NCBI RefSeq assembly: GCF_026001925.1
Contig: NZ_AP021870.1
Coordinates: 744,001 to 808,000 of the forward strand
DNA length: 64,000 bases
Origin: Vibrio gangliei
GTDB lineage: Bacteria > Pseudomonadota > Gammaproteobacteria > Enterobacterales > Vibrionaceae
Direction: 5' to 3'
Each line of letters opens with the position of its first letter. The first letter of the stretch is position 1. Under the pieces are notes generated by a model. The model had not been told where the DNA came from, did no database searches, and was given only the letters and a program-made list of their open reading frames with translations. Made by a program: the position numbers and the translations under genes. Below are positions 39,036-49,656 of the stretch, one piece after another.

Positions 39036-39806
39036 CTACTCTTTGCCCTTAACAACCCGATTCACCACCACAACACTCAAACTACTGATCAACACCGCAA
39101 TACAAGTTGACGCCAATACATCTTGCGGCCAGTGCATGCCTAAGATCATACGGCTGATGCCCATGCTTAATCCCCACAAGAATACGACGATGTTGAGTCC
39201 TGTCGCGCCTGAGAGTAATAAGTAGTAACTGGCGGTGAGTACTAAGGTAATGGCGAAAATGGTATGCCCCGATGGGAAAGCGTACCCCACTTCGTGAATC
39301 CAATGTTTTTGTAATGGTATTGAAACCACAAGCCCTGGCTTAGTGTGAAGTTGCGTTGGATCTTGTGCATCGCGATATTGCTCTAAAGCGGACTGAATAA
39401 TGTCACGACGCTGCTCAGTGTTCTGTTGATAGAAAGTCTCTAAGTCTAATGGCGAATTTGTTTGCTGGCTTAACCAAGTCGCGTTGGGGCGCGGCTCTTC
39501 AAAGTAGGACTTTAAAGCATGGTTCAAGGTAAAACTGATGGTGAGGCTCAAGGTAACGGCCAATAGCATTCTTTGCCACTGTATTTTGGGCATAAACCAA
39601 TAACTGATGGCATAGAAAACCAAAACCGATATCACAGCATAAGGCGCGGTACCGGTTGAAGTCAGGGCAAACAAAGAATCGGCTACCCAATGAGTGAGGT
39701 CAAAACGCGGGAAAAGTTGCTGATGAGTCACCAATAGCGTTGCTGGAGTGATAGCAAGCCCAAGCCAAATAAACGCCAACCACAAATACACATTCTTTTT
39801 AGCCAC
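39036..39806 (-). CDS. pgpB: Phosphatidylglycerophosphatase B / undecaprenyl-diphosphate phosphatase (PAP2 family)
   Basis: 256 residues from a GTG at 39806, preceded by GAGG and matching the E. coli PgpB length (254). Five to six membrane helices and the three PAP2 motifs: KSYFEEPRPN, PSGH, and SRMILGMHWPQD. The enzyme removes phosphate from phosphatidylglycerophosphate and undecaprenyl diphosphate on the periplasmic face of the inner membrane. A longer reading from 39935 adds a basic extension without support. It is divergent from the MFS exporter gene; the 269-nt spacer has no site I recognise. Confidence 0.9.
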   Translation of the reverse strand: MAKKNVYLWLAFIWLGLAITPATLLVTHQQLFPRFDLTHWVADSLFALTSTGTAPYAVISVLVFYAISYWFMPKIQWQRMLLAVTLSLTISFTLNHALKSYFEEPRPNATWLSQQTNSPLDLETFYQQNTEQRRDIIQSALEQYRDAQDPTQLHTKPGLVVSIPLQKHWIHEVGYAFPSGHTIFAITLVLTASYYLLLSGATGLNIVVFLWGLSMGISRMILGMHWPQDVLASTCIAVLISSLSVVVVNRVVKGKE

Positions 39807-40075
39807 ACTAACCTCATGATTATTAATATTTATTGAAATGATTAGGCTAACCAGAGATTTCTTAATTCGCAACCAAAATTCGATATTTATCAATAATCTG
39901 AATCGCCGGTAACATCTGTACCACTTATATAACAAAAGCCTTTAACATCAGTCATATATAGCCCATTCGAAAACCATGTGATTCACAGCACTGATTGCTT
40001 TATCGCCCTTAGCTTGCTAGTTTGTGTGTTACAAGATATGTCTCTCCTACTCACTTTTTGTGGCCGCATAGCACT

Positions 40076-41446
40076 ATGAATACTTCTCAACCTGACGGTT
40101 TACCGAATCCGCAGCGGATCGGCGCGATCTTTACCATCGGCCTTGGCATCACAATGGCGGTATTGGATGGCACGATTGCCAACGTTGCTCTGCCAACCAT
40201 TGCGTCTGATTTGAATGCCAGCCCTGCCGAATCCATCTGGGTGGTCAACGCTTATCAAATCGCCATTATTGTCTCTTTGTTGTCCATGTCATTTATTGGA
40301 GATTTGGTCGGTTATCGCCGCGTTTATAAAATCGGATTAGGGGTATTTTGCGTCACGTCCTTATTGTGCGCTCTCTCTAGCAGCCTAGAAATGTTAACGC
40401 TAGCACGCGTGTTACAAGGTTTCGGTGGTGCGGCGCTGATGAGTGTCAATACCGCTTTGATTCGTTTGATCTACCCTAAACGATTTTTAGGCCGAGGGAT
40501 GGGAATCAATTCCTTTATTGTGGCAGTATCGGCAGCCGCTGGGCCCACGGTAGCCGCGGCGATTTTATCGGTCGCATCCTGGCAATGGCTGTTCTTACTT
40601 AATGTTCCGCTTGGGATCATTGCATTGGTTCTCGCTTTTAAGTTCTTGCCAAAAAACCAAGATAAATCCGCAGGGCAAAAATTTGATATTCCCAGTGCTA
40701 TCATGAATGCGCTGACGTTTGGTTTATTGATTTCGGCTATTTCTGGTTTTTCGCAAGGCCATTCAACCACTCTGATCGTAGCTGAGTTACTTGGTGTAGC
40801 GGTAATTGGCTACTTCTTTGTTCGCCGCCAATTAAAGCTGCCGGTGCCATTGTTGCCGATTGATTTATTGAAGATCCCGATTTTCTCTCTTTCTATGTGT
40901 ACTTCGGTTTGTTCTTTCTGTGCGCAAATGCTGGCGATGGTGTCACTGCCGTTCTTTTTGCAATCCACATTAGGACGTTCGGAAGTAGAAACAGGGCTAT
41001 TGCTCACACCTTGGCCGTTAGCGACGATGGTGATGGCACCTTTATCCGGTTATTTAATTGAACGTGTTCACGCAGGGCTACTGGGTGGTATCGGTATGGC
41101 GATCATGGCCGCGGGCTTGATTGCGTTAGTCATGCTGCCGCAAAATCCGGCGGACATTAATATTATCTGGCCGATGATGTTATGTGGTGCGGGCTTTGGT
41201 TTATTCCAATCACCGAATAATCACACTATTATTTCGTCAGCGCCTCGCAACCGTAGTGGCGGAGCGAGTGGCATGCTAGGTACGGCGCGTTTACTAGGCC
41301 AGAGTACGGGTGCGGCATTAGTCGCATTGATGTTTAATATGTTCCACGATAACGGCACTCATGCATCACTGATGTTAGCCGCAGGCTTTGCGATTACCGC
41401 GGCGATTGTGAGTAGTTTACGTTTGACTCAACCGAAAGCTGAATAA
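40076..41446 (+). CDS. MFS drug exporter, DHA2 family
   Basis: 456 residues with about 14 hydrophobic segments. DHA2 marks: the first helix ends in AVLDGTIANVALPTI (motif D1), GDLVGYRRVYKIG (motif A), RVLQGFGGAALM (motif B), and AAGPTVAAAIL (motif C, antiporter). This points to proton-driven export of cationic drugs or dyes, as in SmvA/QacA/EmrB; the substrate is unknown. ATG 40076 is chosen because it directly precedes the conserved region; the ribosome-binding site is weak. No regulator gene is adjacent. Confidence 0.88.
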   Translation: MNTSQPDGLPNPQRIGAIFTIGLGITMAVLDGTIANVALPTIASDLNASPAESIWVVNAYQIAIIVSLLSMSFIGDLVGYRRVYKIGLGVFCVTSLLCALSSSLEMLTLARVLQGFGGAALMSVNTALIRLIYPKRFLGRGMGINSFIVAVSAAAGPTVAAAILSVASWQWLFLLNVPLGIIALVLAFKFLPKNQDKSAGQKFDIPSAIMNALTFGLLISAISGFSQGHSTTLIVAELLGVAVIGYFFVRRQLKLPVPLLPIDLLKIPIFSLSMCTSVCSFCAQMLAMVSLPFFLQSTLGRSEVETGLLLTPWPLATMVMAPLSGYLIERVHAGLLGGIGMAIMAAGLIALVMLPQNPADINIIWPMMLCGAGFGLFQSPNNHTIISSAPRNRSGGASGMLGTARLLGQSTGAALVALMFNMFHDNGTHASLMLAAGFAITAAIVSSLRLTQPKAE

Positions 41447-41552
41447 ATTTACATTCTATTGCTACATCTATTTAGGCTGTTCCATTATTGGTACGGCCTA
41501 TTTTACTTTTCGACCTATCCAAACTTTCCTTGTCATAGATAATCAATCAACT

Positions 41553-41567
41553 TGATAATTATTATCA
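41553..41567. promoter_or_regulatory. Fur box upstream of the siderophore-binding protein gene
   Basis: TGATAATTATTATCA is a perfect 7-1-7 Fur palindrome, 41 nt before the start codon. It predicts repression under iron-replete conditions. Confidence 0.88.
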
Positions 41568-41607
41568 TTTGCAGCAATTACAAAACCTATCTTACAAGGA
41601 ATGACAC

Positions 41608-42558
41608 ATGAAAAAACTGGCTTATTGGACGGCGTTGCTAGGCTGTCTATTTTCTTTCCCGCAAGTGGCTCATGCCTACCCTCTTACCATTAAACATGAA
41701 CAAGGCGAAACCGTTATCAAGGAGCAGCCTAAACGAATTGCGGTTTTTGACTTAGCCAGTTTAGATACGCTACAAGCGCTGGACGTGCAAGCCACCGCGG
41801 TTCCTAAAGCAATTTGGCCACAATATTTAAGCCAGTATGAAGATGAGAAATTTACCAAAGTCGGCTCATTATTTAAGCCTGACTTTGAAGCGCTCAAGAA
41901 AGTGCAACCGGATCTGATCATCGTAGCAGGTCGTTCGAAAGCGGCTTATGGCGATCTCAGCAAAATTGCACCAACCATAGATGTAACCATTAATCCTACT
42001 CATTTCCTTGATGGCGTTGAGCACAACATTACACTGTTTGGTAAAATTTTTGATCGTGCAGACCAAGCGCAGCAATTAATCAGTCAACTTGATCAATCGG
42101 TGTCATCACTGCAAGCATTAGGCAAACAACAAGGTTCCGGCCTTGTACTATTTACAATGAAAGGCAACTTAATGGTACATGCGCCAGGTGAACGCTTTGG
42201 CATGTTGTATGAACTAACTGGTCTTAACTCTGTTGCACAAGCGGCGGAAGCACCAGCATCAAAATCACGTCCAAAACCAGGTTCACCAGAAGCGAAAGCC
42301 ATGCAGGAACAGCGCCAGCAACGCTTAGATCAAGCTATAGCGAACAAGCCGAATTGGTTAATTGTCCTTGATCGTGACGAGGCAACCGGTGGTGAAGGTG
42401 AAGCGGAAAAAACCATTTCAGAGAAGTTAGGTAACACGGAGGCTTACCAAGCTGGCCATGTGTATTATCTCAACCCAACTGAGTGGTATATCGTAACGGG
42501 TGGCTATCAAAGCATCATGAATACGGTTAATGACTTAACCAAGCAGTTTCAAAAATAA
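41608..42558 (+). CDS. Siderophore ABC transporter substrate-binding protein (FatB/CeuE-like)
   Basis: 316 residues: signal peptide ending AHAYP (about residue 23), then the class III binding-protein fold, starting with the typical ETVIKEQPKRIAVFDLASLD and continuing with KPDFEALKKVQPDLIIVAGR. An unusual insert of about 20 charged residues (SKSRPKPGSPEAKAMQEQRQ) lies near residue 220. Family members bind catecholate siderophores such as anguibactin or enterobactin fragments. No permease or ATPase genes are next to it, so it must work with components encoded elsewhere. A Fur box controls it. Confidence 0.88.
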   Translation: MKKLAYWTALLGCLFSFPQVAHAYPLTIKHEQGETVIKEQPKRIAVFDLASLDTLQALDVQATAVPKAIWPQYLSQYEDEKFTKVGSLFKPDFEALKKVQPDLIIVAGRSKAAYGDLSKIAPTIDVTINPTHFLDGVEHNITLFGKIFDRADQAQQLISQLDQSVSSLQALGKQQGSGLVLFTMKGNLMVHAPGERFGMLYELTGLNSVAQAAEAPASKSRPKPGSPEAKAMQEQRQQRLDQAIANKPNWLIVLDRDEATGGEGEAEKTISEKLGNTEAYQAGHVYYLNPTEWYIVTGGYQSIMNTVNDLTKQFQK

Positions 42559-42578
42559 AACAAGCCATAAATAAAAAA

Positions 42579-42602
42579 GTTGCAGCTTGATTGGGCTGCA
42601 AC
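42579..42602. terminator. Terminator shared by fatB-like gene and galM
   Basis: GTTGCAGC pairs with GCTGCAAC. The T-run is best on the minus strand, so it mainly ends the galETKM transcript, but it also lies just after the rightward gene. Confidence 0.82.
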
Positions 42603-42644
42603 GATTTTCATTTCTCGATTTTTTTCATTAACTGATCATCAAAA

Positions 42645-43784
42645 TCACGCGGAAAGGAATTTATATGAGGTTTGATGTTGATAAGTTTTGCCCACTTTCA
42701 AAATCGACTCGCCTAAGTTCAACTCCACCCATTCAGGATGATTAGGCGCATCAGGTAAAAACTGAGTTTCTAATGCCACGCCATAATTATTTGGATATGA
42801 CTTCGAGGCTCCATTAGTACCTGCCAAAAAATTACCGCTATAGAGTTGCATCGCTGGTTTGGTGGTAAAAACTTGCATGATGAGATCGTCATTAGGTGAC
42901 ACCAACTGTGCGACCACCTGTTTGCCGTCACAACGCTCAGGCTCAAACACAACAGCATGGTCATAACCACTGGCGATATCTTGATCATCATCCGTTAAGA
43001 AATCCGCACCAATTTTCTTCATCTGGCTGAAATCAAATGAGGTGCCTTGGCTCGCCTTGAGTTCCCCAGTTGGAATTAACTGAGTATTGGTCGGCAAATA
43101 ATATGGTGCACATATTTGTAAACCATGATCTTTGGCTGACCAACCGGAACCTTCCCCACCCAAATTGAAATAAGCATGATTGGTAAGATTAATCGGGCAG
43201 TCTTTATCTGTCGTGGCAAAATAACGGATCACAACTTGATTATCATCGGTGAGTTGATATTCCACTTCGACTTGCATATTCCCCGGATAACCTTGGTCAC
43301 CATCAACCGACAGCAATGAGAAAGTCACCGATTGAGAATCTTGAGCTTTAATCTGCCAACGCTGTTTATCAAACCCAACCTCTCCGCCATGCAATGAATT
43401 TTCACCATTATTGAGTGGAAGCTGATATTGCTGTCCATTCAGTTCGAACTGACCTTTCGCGATGCGGTTACCAACGCGGCCGACAATAGCACCCAAATAT
43501 GCGGTTTGTTCAAGGTGGCTTTGCATGTTGTTTGCACGCAGCAATACTTCGCGCAGTTTGCCAGTCACTGGCACTCGCGCACTTAACCAAGTCGCACCTA
43601 TATCCATAAAAGATGCCGTCATGCCCTTTGCATTGGACAAATGGACAAGATTGGCTGGCGAGCCATCTAGCCAATGTGTTTGAGTCATTTGCTCATTCAT
43701 CCGTTGTAATTCAACATCTGTAAGCTCTGATCCACTAACTGATCGATATAACTGTGCGTTGGCAATGATACCACTCTCACTCAT
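42645..43784 (-). CDS. galM: Galactose mutarotase (aldose 1-epimerase)
   Basis: 379 residues. Interconverts beta- and alpha-galactose so that GalK can use it. Family motifs: [42 protein letters not shown] (catalytic His) and [15 protein letters not shown] (catalytic Glu). It is about 30 residues longer at the N terminus than E. coli GalM; the start ATG overlaps the galK stop (ATGA) and has GGAG at good spacing, so the extension is probably real. Last gene of galETKM. Confidence 0.93.
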   Translation of the reverse strand: MSESGIIANAQLYRSVSGSELTDVELQRMNEQMTQTHWLDGSPANLVHLSNAKGMTASFMDIGATWLSARVPVTGKLREVLLRANNMQSHLEQTAYLGAIVGRVGNRIAKGQFELNGQQYQLPLNNGENSLHGGEVGFDKQRWQIKAQDSQSVTFSLLSVDGDQGYPGNMQVEVEYQLTDDNQVVIRYFATTDKDCPINLTNHAYFNLGGEGSGWSAKDHGLQICAPYYLPTNTQLIPTGELKASQGTSFDFSQMKKIGADFLTDDDQDIASGYDHAVVFEPERCDGKQVVAQLVSPNDDLIMQVFTTKPAMQLYSGNFLAGTNGASKSYPNNYGVALETQFLPDAPNHPEWVELNLGESILKVGKTYQHQTSYKFLSA

Positions 43785-44947
43785 ACCACTTCTCCAGCGC
43801 CATCCATCGCTTTACACACATAAATGGTTTCTTTTAAGCCGGTTTTGGCTTGATATTGCGCTTCGACCGCTTGTTTTACCGCATCAACTAAGGTCGGCGG
43901 TACTAACGACACCACACAGCCACCAAAGCCGCCGCCAGTCATACGCACGCCACCTTGTTTGCCAATCACTGCTTTCACGATCTCAACAATCGCATCCACT
44001 TCTGGGCAAGTGATTTCAAAATCATCACGCATGGAAATATGCGATTGCTCCATTAATTCTGCCAAACGCGCCATATCGTTATTACGCAGAGCTTGTGCCG
44101 CTTCCACAGTACGGTCATTTTCAGTGATCACATGACGAGCTCGTTTAGCCACGACTTCATCCAATTCTGATTGACGTTGGTTGAAGGTTTCTATCGTGAC
44201 ATCGCGTAAGGCTTTGACACCAAAGAACTCTGCCGCCGCTTCACATTGCTGACGACGTGTGTTGTATTCGCTATCCACCAGGCCACGTTTTTTGTTGGAA
44301 TTAATGATCACAATCGCCATATCTTCTGGCATCGACACCGCTTGTGTTTCTAATGAACGGCAATCAATCAATAAAGAATGATTCGGCTCACCTGCTGCCG
44401 AAATAAGCTGATCCATGATGCCACAGTTACAACCAACAAATTCGTTTTCCGCTTGCTGGCCATTTAAGGCGATATCTTGCTGAGAAATATTAAGCTTATA
44501 TAACGTCTTGAACGTTTGACCAATCACCACTTCTAACGCCGCCGATGAACTTAAACCCGCACCTTGAGGCACGTTACCACTGACCGCAATATCCGCACCT
44601 TTAAATTGATAGCCACGCTTTTGCAAACAATCAATCACACCACGAATGTAGTTCACCCACATCACGTCATTATCAAACTCAAGTGGCTTTGAAATATCAA
44701 ATTCATTGACTTGATTATCATAATCTACAGCCACGACACGCACGATATGGTCGTCACGCTTTGTCGCCGCGACAACCGTTTGATAATCAATGGCGCAAGG
44801 CAACACAAAGCCATCGTTATAGTCAGTATGTTCACCAATTAAATTCACACGACCCGGCGCTTGAATAATATGTTTGGCTGAATAACCCAGGACGCTTTCA
44901 AAAGCACCAGATACAGCTTGAATAAGTTGTTTTGTACGTTCTGTCAT
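43781..44947 (-). CDS. galK: Galactokinase
   Basis: 388 residues, GHMP kinase family. Signature [20 protein letters not shown] near the N terminus, the ATP loop [17 protein letters not shown] and the C-terminal motif [15 protein letters not shown]. Phosphorylates alpha-D-galactose to galactose-1-phosphate. It overlaps galM by 4 nt; a 162-nt spacer with a hairpin separates it from galT. Confidence 0.97.
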   Translation of the reverse strand: MTERTKQLIQAVSGAFESVLGYSAKHIIQAPGRVNLIGEHTDYNDGFVLPCAIDYQTVVAATKRDDHIVRVVAVDYDNQVNEFDISKPLEFDNDVMWVNYIRGVIDCLQKRGYQFKGADIAVSGNVPQGAGLSSSAALEVVIGQTFKTLYKLNISQQDIALNGQQAENEFVGCNCGIMDQLISAAGEPNHSLLIDCRSLETQAVSMPEDMAIVIINSNKKRGLVDSEYNTRRQQCEAAAEFFGVKALRDVTIETFNQRQSELDEVVAKRARHVITENDRTVEAAQALRNNDMARLAELMEQSHISMRDDFEITCPEVDAIVEIVKAVIGKQGGVRMTGGGFGGCVVSLVPPTLVDAVKQAVEAQYQAKTGLKETIYVCKAMDGAGEVV

Positions 44948-45070
44948 AATAAGACCTTATCGTTTCTCGTGGCTCGATTCTCGTTACTCAAAGATCCACG
45001 TATTCACCATTGCAAACGCATGATGACCTTAAATTAAAGTGGGTTGGTGCGGATTAATTAATTGACCAAG

Positions 45071-45098
45071 GCTCGCCCTCGAATTCCGAGCAACGAGC
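45071..45098 (-). other. Intercistronic hairpin between galT and galK
   Basis: GCTCG pairs with CGAGC and an inner CTCG pairs with CGAG around AATTC, directly after the galT stop. No T-run follows. It may protect the upstream mRNA or mark a processing site. The rest of the 162-nt spacer contains other CTCG-rich words but no gene. Confidence 0.55.
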
Positions 45099-45109
45099 AC
45101 CGTCTTTTC

Positions 45110-46195
45110 CTATCCCTTATAGTGCTTTTCGCTTTGGGCTCTTAATCGTTCAGCGGCTTGTTCTGCGGTGAGATCGCGCTGGCTTTCGGCTAGCATTTCA
45201 TAACCGACCATGAATTTTTTCACGCTGGCTGAGCGTAATAACGGCGGGTAGAACAAAGCGTGTAACTGCCAATGTTCGGTGCTTTTATCGGTTTGATCAC
45301 TGTCATTCTCAACTTTTTCGTTCTCAAAAAAGGGTGCGTAATGCCAACCCATTGAGTATGGGAATGAACATTGGAATAAGTTGTCGTAGCGGCAAGTCAG
45401 TTTTTTGATCGCCAGTGCCAAATCATCACGCTGGGCGTCGCTTAAGTCGTTCATGCGCTTAACGTGTGTTTTCGGCAATAACATAGTTTCAAACGGCCAC
45501 GCTGCCCAGTAAGGCACCACAGCCAGCCAATGTTCGGTTTCCACCACAGTGCGCGCACCGTCTTTCAATTCTGCTTCAACATAATCCACCAGCAAGTTGC
45601 TGCCCTGCTGTTGGAAATAATCACGCAGGTGCTTATCTTTACGTTCAATTTCATTAGGTAGGAAGCTATTAGCCCAAATCTGTCCGTGTGGGTGCGGTTG
45701 TGAGCAACCCATGGCTTCGCCTTTGTTTTCAAATGCCTGAACCCAAACGTAGTCTTGACCTAACTCTTCAATTTGCTCATTCCATGTGTCCACAACATTG
45801 CGAATTTGATTTACCGGTAATTCAGGCAAAGTTTTACTGTGATCCGGTGAGAAACAAATCACTCGGCTGAGCCCACGTACACCTTGCGTTTTAAATAAAG
45901 GATTAGTTGCTGGTGGCGCGTCTGGCGAGTCTGGCATCAACGCAGCGAAGTCATTTTGAAAAACGTACGTACCTTTATAGTCTGGATTCACATCGCCAGA
46001 AATACGGGTATTGGTTGGGCATAAAAAACAGCCTTCTTCATACGGCTTAATGCTGCCAATCACTGGCTTTTCATCTTGACCACTCCACGGGCGTTTAGCG
46101 CGGTGTGGCGACACCAAAATCCACTGACCCGTTAATGGGTTATAACGACGATGCGGATGATCGACGGGGTTAAATTCTGTATTTGATATGCTCAT
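45110..46195 (-). CDS. galT: Galactose-1-phosphate uridylyltransferase
   Basis: 361 residues from ATG 46195 ([20 protein letters not shown]). Exchanges UMP between UDP-glucose and galactose-1-phosphate. Active-site motif HPHGQIWA with the nucleophilic His; zinc-site residues CPT near the N terminus. A GTG at 46201 is a possible earlier start. It follows galE by 35 nt. Confidence 0.96.
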   Translation of the reverse strand: MSISNTEFNPVDHPHRRYNPLTGQWILVSPHRAKRPWSGQDEKPVIGSIKPYEEGCFLCPTNTRISGDVNPDYKGTYVFQNDFAALMPDSPDAPPATNPLFKTQGVRGLSRVICFSPDHSKTLPELPVNQIRNVVDTWNEQIEELGQDYVWVQAFENKGEAMGCSQPHPHGQIWANSFLPNEIERKDKHLRDYFQQQGSNLLVDYVEAELKDGARTVVETEHWLAVVPYWAAWPFETMLLPKTHVKRMNDLSDAQRDDLALAIKKLTCRYDNLFQCSFPYSMGWHYAPFFENEKVENDSDQTDKSTEHWQLHALFYPPLLRSASVKKFMVGYEMLAESQRDLTAEQAAERLRAQSEKHYKG

Positions 46196-46230
46196 TTCCA
46201 CTCACTTAAATCTGTTAATTCCGACATCGA

Positions 46231-47247
46231 TTAATCTTGATAACCCGTTGGATTCTTTGATTGCCATCGCCAGGTATCCGCGCTCATTTCGGCGACATCA
46301 CGTATCGCTTTCCAACCTAGATCTTGTTCTGCTTTGGCGGTGCTTGCCCAACACTCGGCAATATCACCCGGACGACGCGGTTGAATCTCATAAGCCACAT
46401 CGTGTCCACACACGGCCGAAAAGGCATTCACCATATCGAGGACACTGCTGCCCTTGCCTGTGCCGAGGTTATAAATGTGCAAACCAGCTTTATCGCTGAG
46501 TTTATTCAACGCGGCTAAATGACCATCCGCCAGATCCATGACATGAATATAATCACGTACGCCCGTACCATCTGGCGTTGGATAATCATCCCCAAAGACG
46601 GCCAATTTTTCTCGGCGACCAACCGCGACTTGAGCGATAAACGGCATAAGGTTATTAGGAATGCCTTGCGGGTCTTCCCCCATGGTGCCTGACGGGTGCG
46701 CGCCAACTGGATTGAAATAACGCAGTAAAGCAATGCTCCAATCGTCTTCAGCAACAAATAAATCACTCAAACATTCTTCAACGATATATTTGCTGCGACC
46801 GTAAGGGTTGGTGGTCGCGCCCGTTGGTGAGCTTTCGGTAATGGGCACTTGCTCAGGATCGCCATACACGGTGGCAGAAGAGCTAAAGATGAGGTTCTTC
46901 ACACCCGCTTTGCGCATACTGCGAGCCAAGACTAAAGAACCGTTGACGTTGTTATCGTAGTATTCCAAAGGTTTTTCTACCGACTCACCTACCGCTTTCA
47001 AGCCAGCAAAATGGATCACTGCTTGAATATCGTTTTCAGCAAATATCGCATCAAGAAACACTTCATCACGCACATCACCTTGATAAAACTTAGGCTTTAC
47101 TTGCGTTAAATTTTCAATACGTTTCAGCACTTGTTGCTTACTGTTAGATAAATTGTCCAACACAATGGGCTGATGACCGTTTTCGATCAACTGCACGCAA
47201 GTATGGCTGCCGATATAACCTAAACCACCCGTCACTAATACTTTCAT
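46231..47247 (-). CDS. galE: UDP-glucose 4-epimerase
   Basis: 338 residues from ATG 47247, equal to E. coli GalE. Rossmann motif TGGLGYIGSH at the N terminus, catalytic Tyr and Lys in NPYGRSKYIVEE, and RYFNPVGAHPSG. Interconverts UDP-galactose and UDP-glucose, closing the Leloir cycle and supplying UDP-galactose for surface polysaccharides. ATG 47247 has GGGAG 5 nt upstream; an in-frame ATG at 47259 lies in front of that site and is less likely. First gene of galETKM, behind CRP-like and GalR sites. Confidence 0.97.
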   Translation of the reverse strand: MKVLVTGGLGYIGSHTCVQLIENGHQPIVLDNLSNSKQQVLKRIENLTQVKPKFYQGDVRDEVFLDAIFAENDIQAVIHFAGLKAVGESVEKPLEYYDNNVNGSLVLARSMRKAGVKNLIFSSSATVYGDPEQVPITESSPTGATTNPYGRSKYIVEECLSDLFVAEDDWSIALLRYFNPVGAHPSGTMGEDPQGIPNNLMPFIAQVAVGRREKLAVFGDDYPTPDGTGVRDYIHVMDLADGHLAALNKLSDKAGLHIYNLGTGKGSSVLDMVNAFSAVCGHDVAYEIQPRRPGDIAECWASTAKAEQDLGWKAIRDVAEMSADTWRWQSKNPTGYQD

Positions 47248-47368
47248 TCCAACTCCCATGTCATTCGACCCAAAATTGCAACTGACTCATTACAAACAGG
47301 AAACGATTACACTTACTTATCAGTCAATTTCTATAATTAAATACTACCAATCTATGCGGATTGAGTTC

Positions 47369-47384
47369 TGTGATCTAGTGCAAA
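47369..47384. promoter_or_regulatory. CRP-like site of the gal operon
   Basis: TGTGATCTAGTGCAAA has a perfect left half-site and a partial right half (8 of 10). It adjoins the GalR operator with a 2-nt gap, as expected for a catabolite-controlled gal promoter. Confidence 0.55.
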
Positions 47385-47386
47385 AT

Positions 47387-47402
47387 GTGTAAACGTTTAC
47401 AC
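47387..47402. promoter_or_regulatory. Perfect GalR operator of galETKM
   Basis: GTGTAAACGTTTACAC is a perfect 16-bp palindrome (18 bp with flanking T and A) of GalR/GalS type, 140 nt upstream of galE. It is the best copy of the motif in the window. Confidence 0.85.
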
Positions 47403-47440
47403 AAATTATCACAATCGCGTAGAAATCCCAAGATATAAAA

Positions 47441-47462
47441 AGCCCGACGAGATAGTCGGGCT
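47441..47462 (-). terminator. Terminator of cpdB
   Basis: AGCCCGAC pairs with GTCGGGCT around a 6-nt loop, with TTTTTATA following on the minus strand. It insulates the gal promoter from cpdB transcription. Confidence 0.88.
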
Positions 47463-47491
47463 ACACATTTTATTGCGCTAAAGATGAAGCG

Positions 47492-49468
47492 TTATTTTTT
47501 CAAATCAATCTGATACACCGCGAAACCAACATCATCGGTGCCGACTTTCTTCATCGGGTATTGCGCTTTGTTTTTGATGAAATCTGCCGCTAGATCACTT
47601 GGTGAGGTTTCAAACTGCACTTTCAAGTCTGCATCTGTTTTAATTGGTGCAAATGACCAGTTGTTATCAGCGCTTGGTGTGACCTCGCCTTTTTCATGGC
47701 TCACGCGGCTAATGTAATCAGCGACTACGGTGCGGTTTTCATCCGGTGAATCAAACGCCACATGCTCAGAGCCAGTACCTGCAAATTTACCGCCATAAGC
47801 ACGGTAATTATTGGTTGCAACTAAGAACTCCTGCTTAGGATCAATTGGCTTGCCTTGATAAGTGAGCCCAACAATACGGTGAGAATCTTTATTAATAAGC
47901 TGACATTCACCATCGTAGCGAGCTGGCTGAGTGACATCAATTTGGTAATTCACGCCATCTATCACATCAAAATTATAGGTACGGAATCCGTCCCAATTGA
48001 TCAATGACTGCACTTTATCGCTGTTTGGATCGATTTGATTAAACTGGCCTGCCGAACACTCCAACCATTCTTGCACTTCTGCCCCAGTCGCTTTCATCAC
48101 CACTAAGGTATTTGGGTAAAGATACAGGTCGGCTGCGTTACGGAAAGTTAACTTGCCAGATTCCACTTCGGTATAGTTACCCGGATCATTTTTACGGCCA
48201 CCTGCTTTAAACGGCGCAGCAGCGGAAAGCACCGGCATACCATCTAGGCTAGGATCGCCTTGGATAAAACGCTCAACATAATCTTTTTGTGCTAAGTTGA
48301 CGATTTGTACGGTTGGATCGTCTTGCACGAGCGATAAGAAGCTATACATCACATCATTGGCTTGCCCGATTGGCTGATTCACAAATTTACGAGTCGCATC
48401 GTGGTCATGCTCAATAGCTTGCTTAATGTCTTTATCTTCTACTGCCAATGATTTTTGCTCGTTAGCATCGTAAATAGGACGCGCCACCGCTTTGCCATCA
48501 GACACCACCCACTTGCCACCTTTCTCTTTTAATTGCAGGTCAATCACACCAACATGGCTGCCCCAACGGCCCGGCATCACAGACGGAATCCCATTGATGG
48601 TTCCTTTCGCAATATTCGCACCGTCAACATTGGCAAACTCTTTACTTGGGAAAACCGCGTGAGAGTGACCAAAGGTAATCGCATCAATGCCTTTAACTTT
48701 CGTTAAGTAGTACACTGAATTTTCTGCGCCTTGCTGATATTTCTCAGTTGAGATACCCGAATGTGGGATCGCCACAATCACATCAGCCCCTTCCGCACGC
48801 ATTTTAGGAATAAAGGCTTCAGCGGTTTGTTTAATGTCATTAACTTGCACTTTGCCGGTCAGGTTCTTTTTATCCCACACCATGATTTGAGGGGGCACAA
48901 ACCCGATGTAACCCACTTTGATTTCATGGGTTTTGCCATCGGTGTCTTTGAACTGATAAGGCTTGATGATGTAAGGGTTGAAGTAATTCTTACCGGATTT
49001 AGCATCAATAATGTTGGCATTCACATAAGGGAATTTTGCATCGTTAGTCGCTTCGGCTAAATAATCCAGACCATAGTTAAATTCATGATTGCCTAGGTTA
49101 CCAACATCGTATTGCAGCAGATTCATGGCTTTATAGGCAGGGTGCACTTCACCCGGTGTCAAACCTTTTGAGGCCATGTAGTCACCCATTGGGCTGCCTT
49201 GAATTAAATCGCCATTGTCCACCAGCACACTGTTTTCGACTTCACTTCTCGCTTCTTTGACCACGGTAGCAGCACGAACTAAGCCAATTTTGTCGCTGGG
49301 TTTATCTTTGTAGTAATCGTAATCCATCACGTTAGCGTGAATATCCGTGGTTTCGATAATACGTAGATTAATGGTGTCGGCCAAAGCAGGATTCGACAGG
49401 CCGATCACACCAGCAAAGACAGAAAGAGATAACAGCGATAACGATCGCGTGTGGCGCACAATATTCAT
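47492..49468 (-). CDS. cpdB: 2',3'-cyclic-nucleotide 2'-phosphodiesterase / 3'-nucleotidase, periplasmic
   Basis: 658 residues: signal peptide ending PALA (about residue 30), a metallophosphoesterase domain ([52 protein letters not shown]) and a C-terminal 5'-nucleotidase domain ([13 protein letters not shown]). Hydrolyses 2',3'-cyclic nucleotides and 3'-nucleotides, helping the cell use external RNA products as phosphate and nucleoside sources. GGAG precedes the start. Confidence 0.95.
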   Translation of the reverse strand: MNIVRHTRSLSLLSLSVFAGVIGLSNPALADTINLRIIETTDIHANVMDYDYYKDKPSDKIGLVRAATVVKEARSEVENSVLVDNGDLIQGSPMGDYMASKGLTPGEVHPAYKAMNLLQYDVGNLGNHEFNYGLDYLAEATNDAKFPYVNANIIDAKSGKNYFNPYIIKPYQFKDTDGKTHEIKVGYIGFVPPQIMVWDKKNLTGKVQVNDIKQTAEAFIPKMRAEGADVIVAIPHSGISTEKYQQGAENSVYYLTKVKGIDAITFGHSHAVFPSKEFANVDGANIAKGTINGIPSVMPGRWGSHVGVIDLQLKEKGGKWVVSDGKAVARPIYDANEQKSLAVEDKDIKQAIEHDHDATRKFVNQPIGQANDVMYSFLSLVQDDPTVQIVNLAQKDYVERFIQGDPSLDGMPVLSAAAPFKAGGRKNDPGNYTEVESGKLTFRNAADLYLYPNTLVVMKATGAEVQEWLECSAGQFNQIDPNSDKVQSLINWDGFRTYNFDVIDGVNYQIDVTQPARYDGECQLINKDSHRIVGLTYQGKPIDPKQEFLVATNNYRAYGGKFAGTGSEHVAFDSPDENRTVVADYISRVSHEKGEVTPSADNNWSFAPIKTDADLKVQFETSPSDLAADFIKNKAQYPMKKVGTDDVGFAVYQIDLKK

Positions 49469-49656
49469 TCAACGCTCCAAACTGAGAGATAAAAGGTCAT
49501 CTACCCAAAGTAGTTGGCGTTGCAGCGAGGCGAATGAACAGTGTCAACATAGCTGCGACTTCAAGTACGAAGGGTAGAAGTGAGATCTATTAAACAAATC
49601 GAGAGCAATAATATGATCGTTCCGGTTAAATTTTTGTGACAAGTAACTCAATAAAG

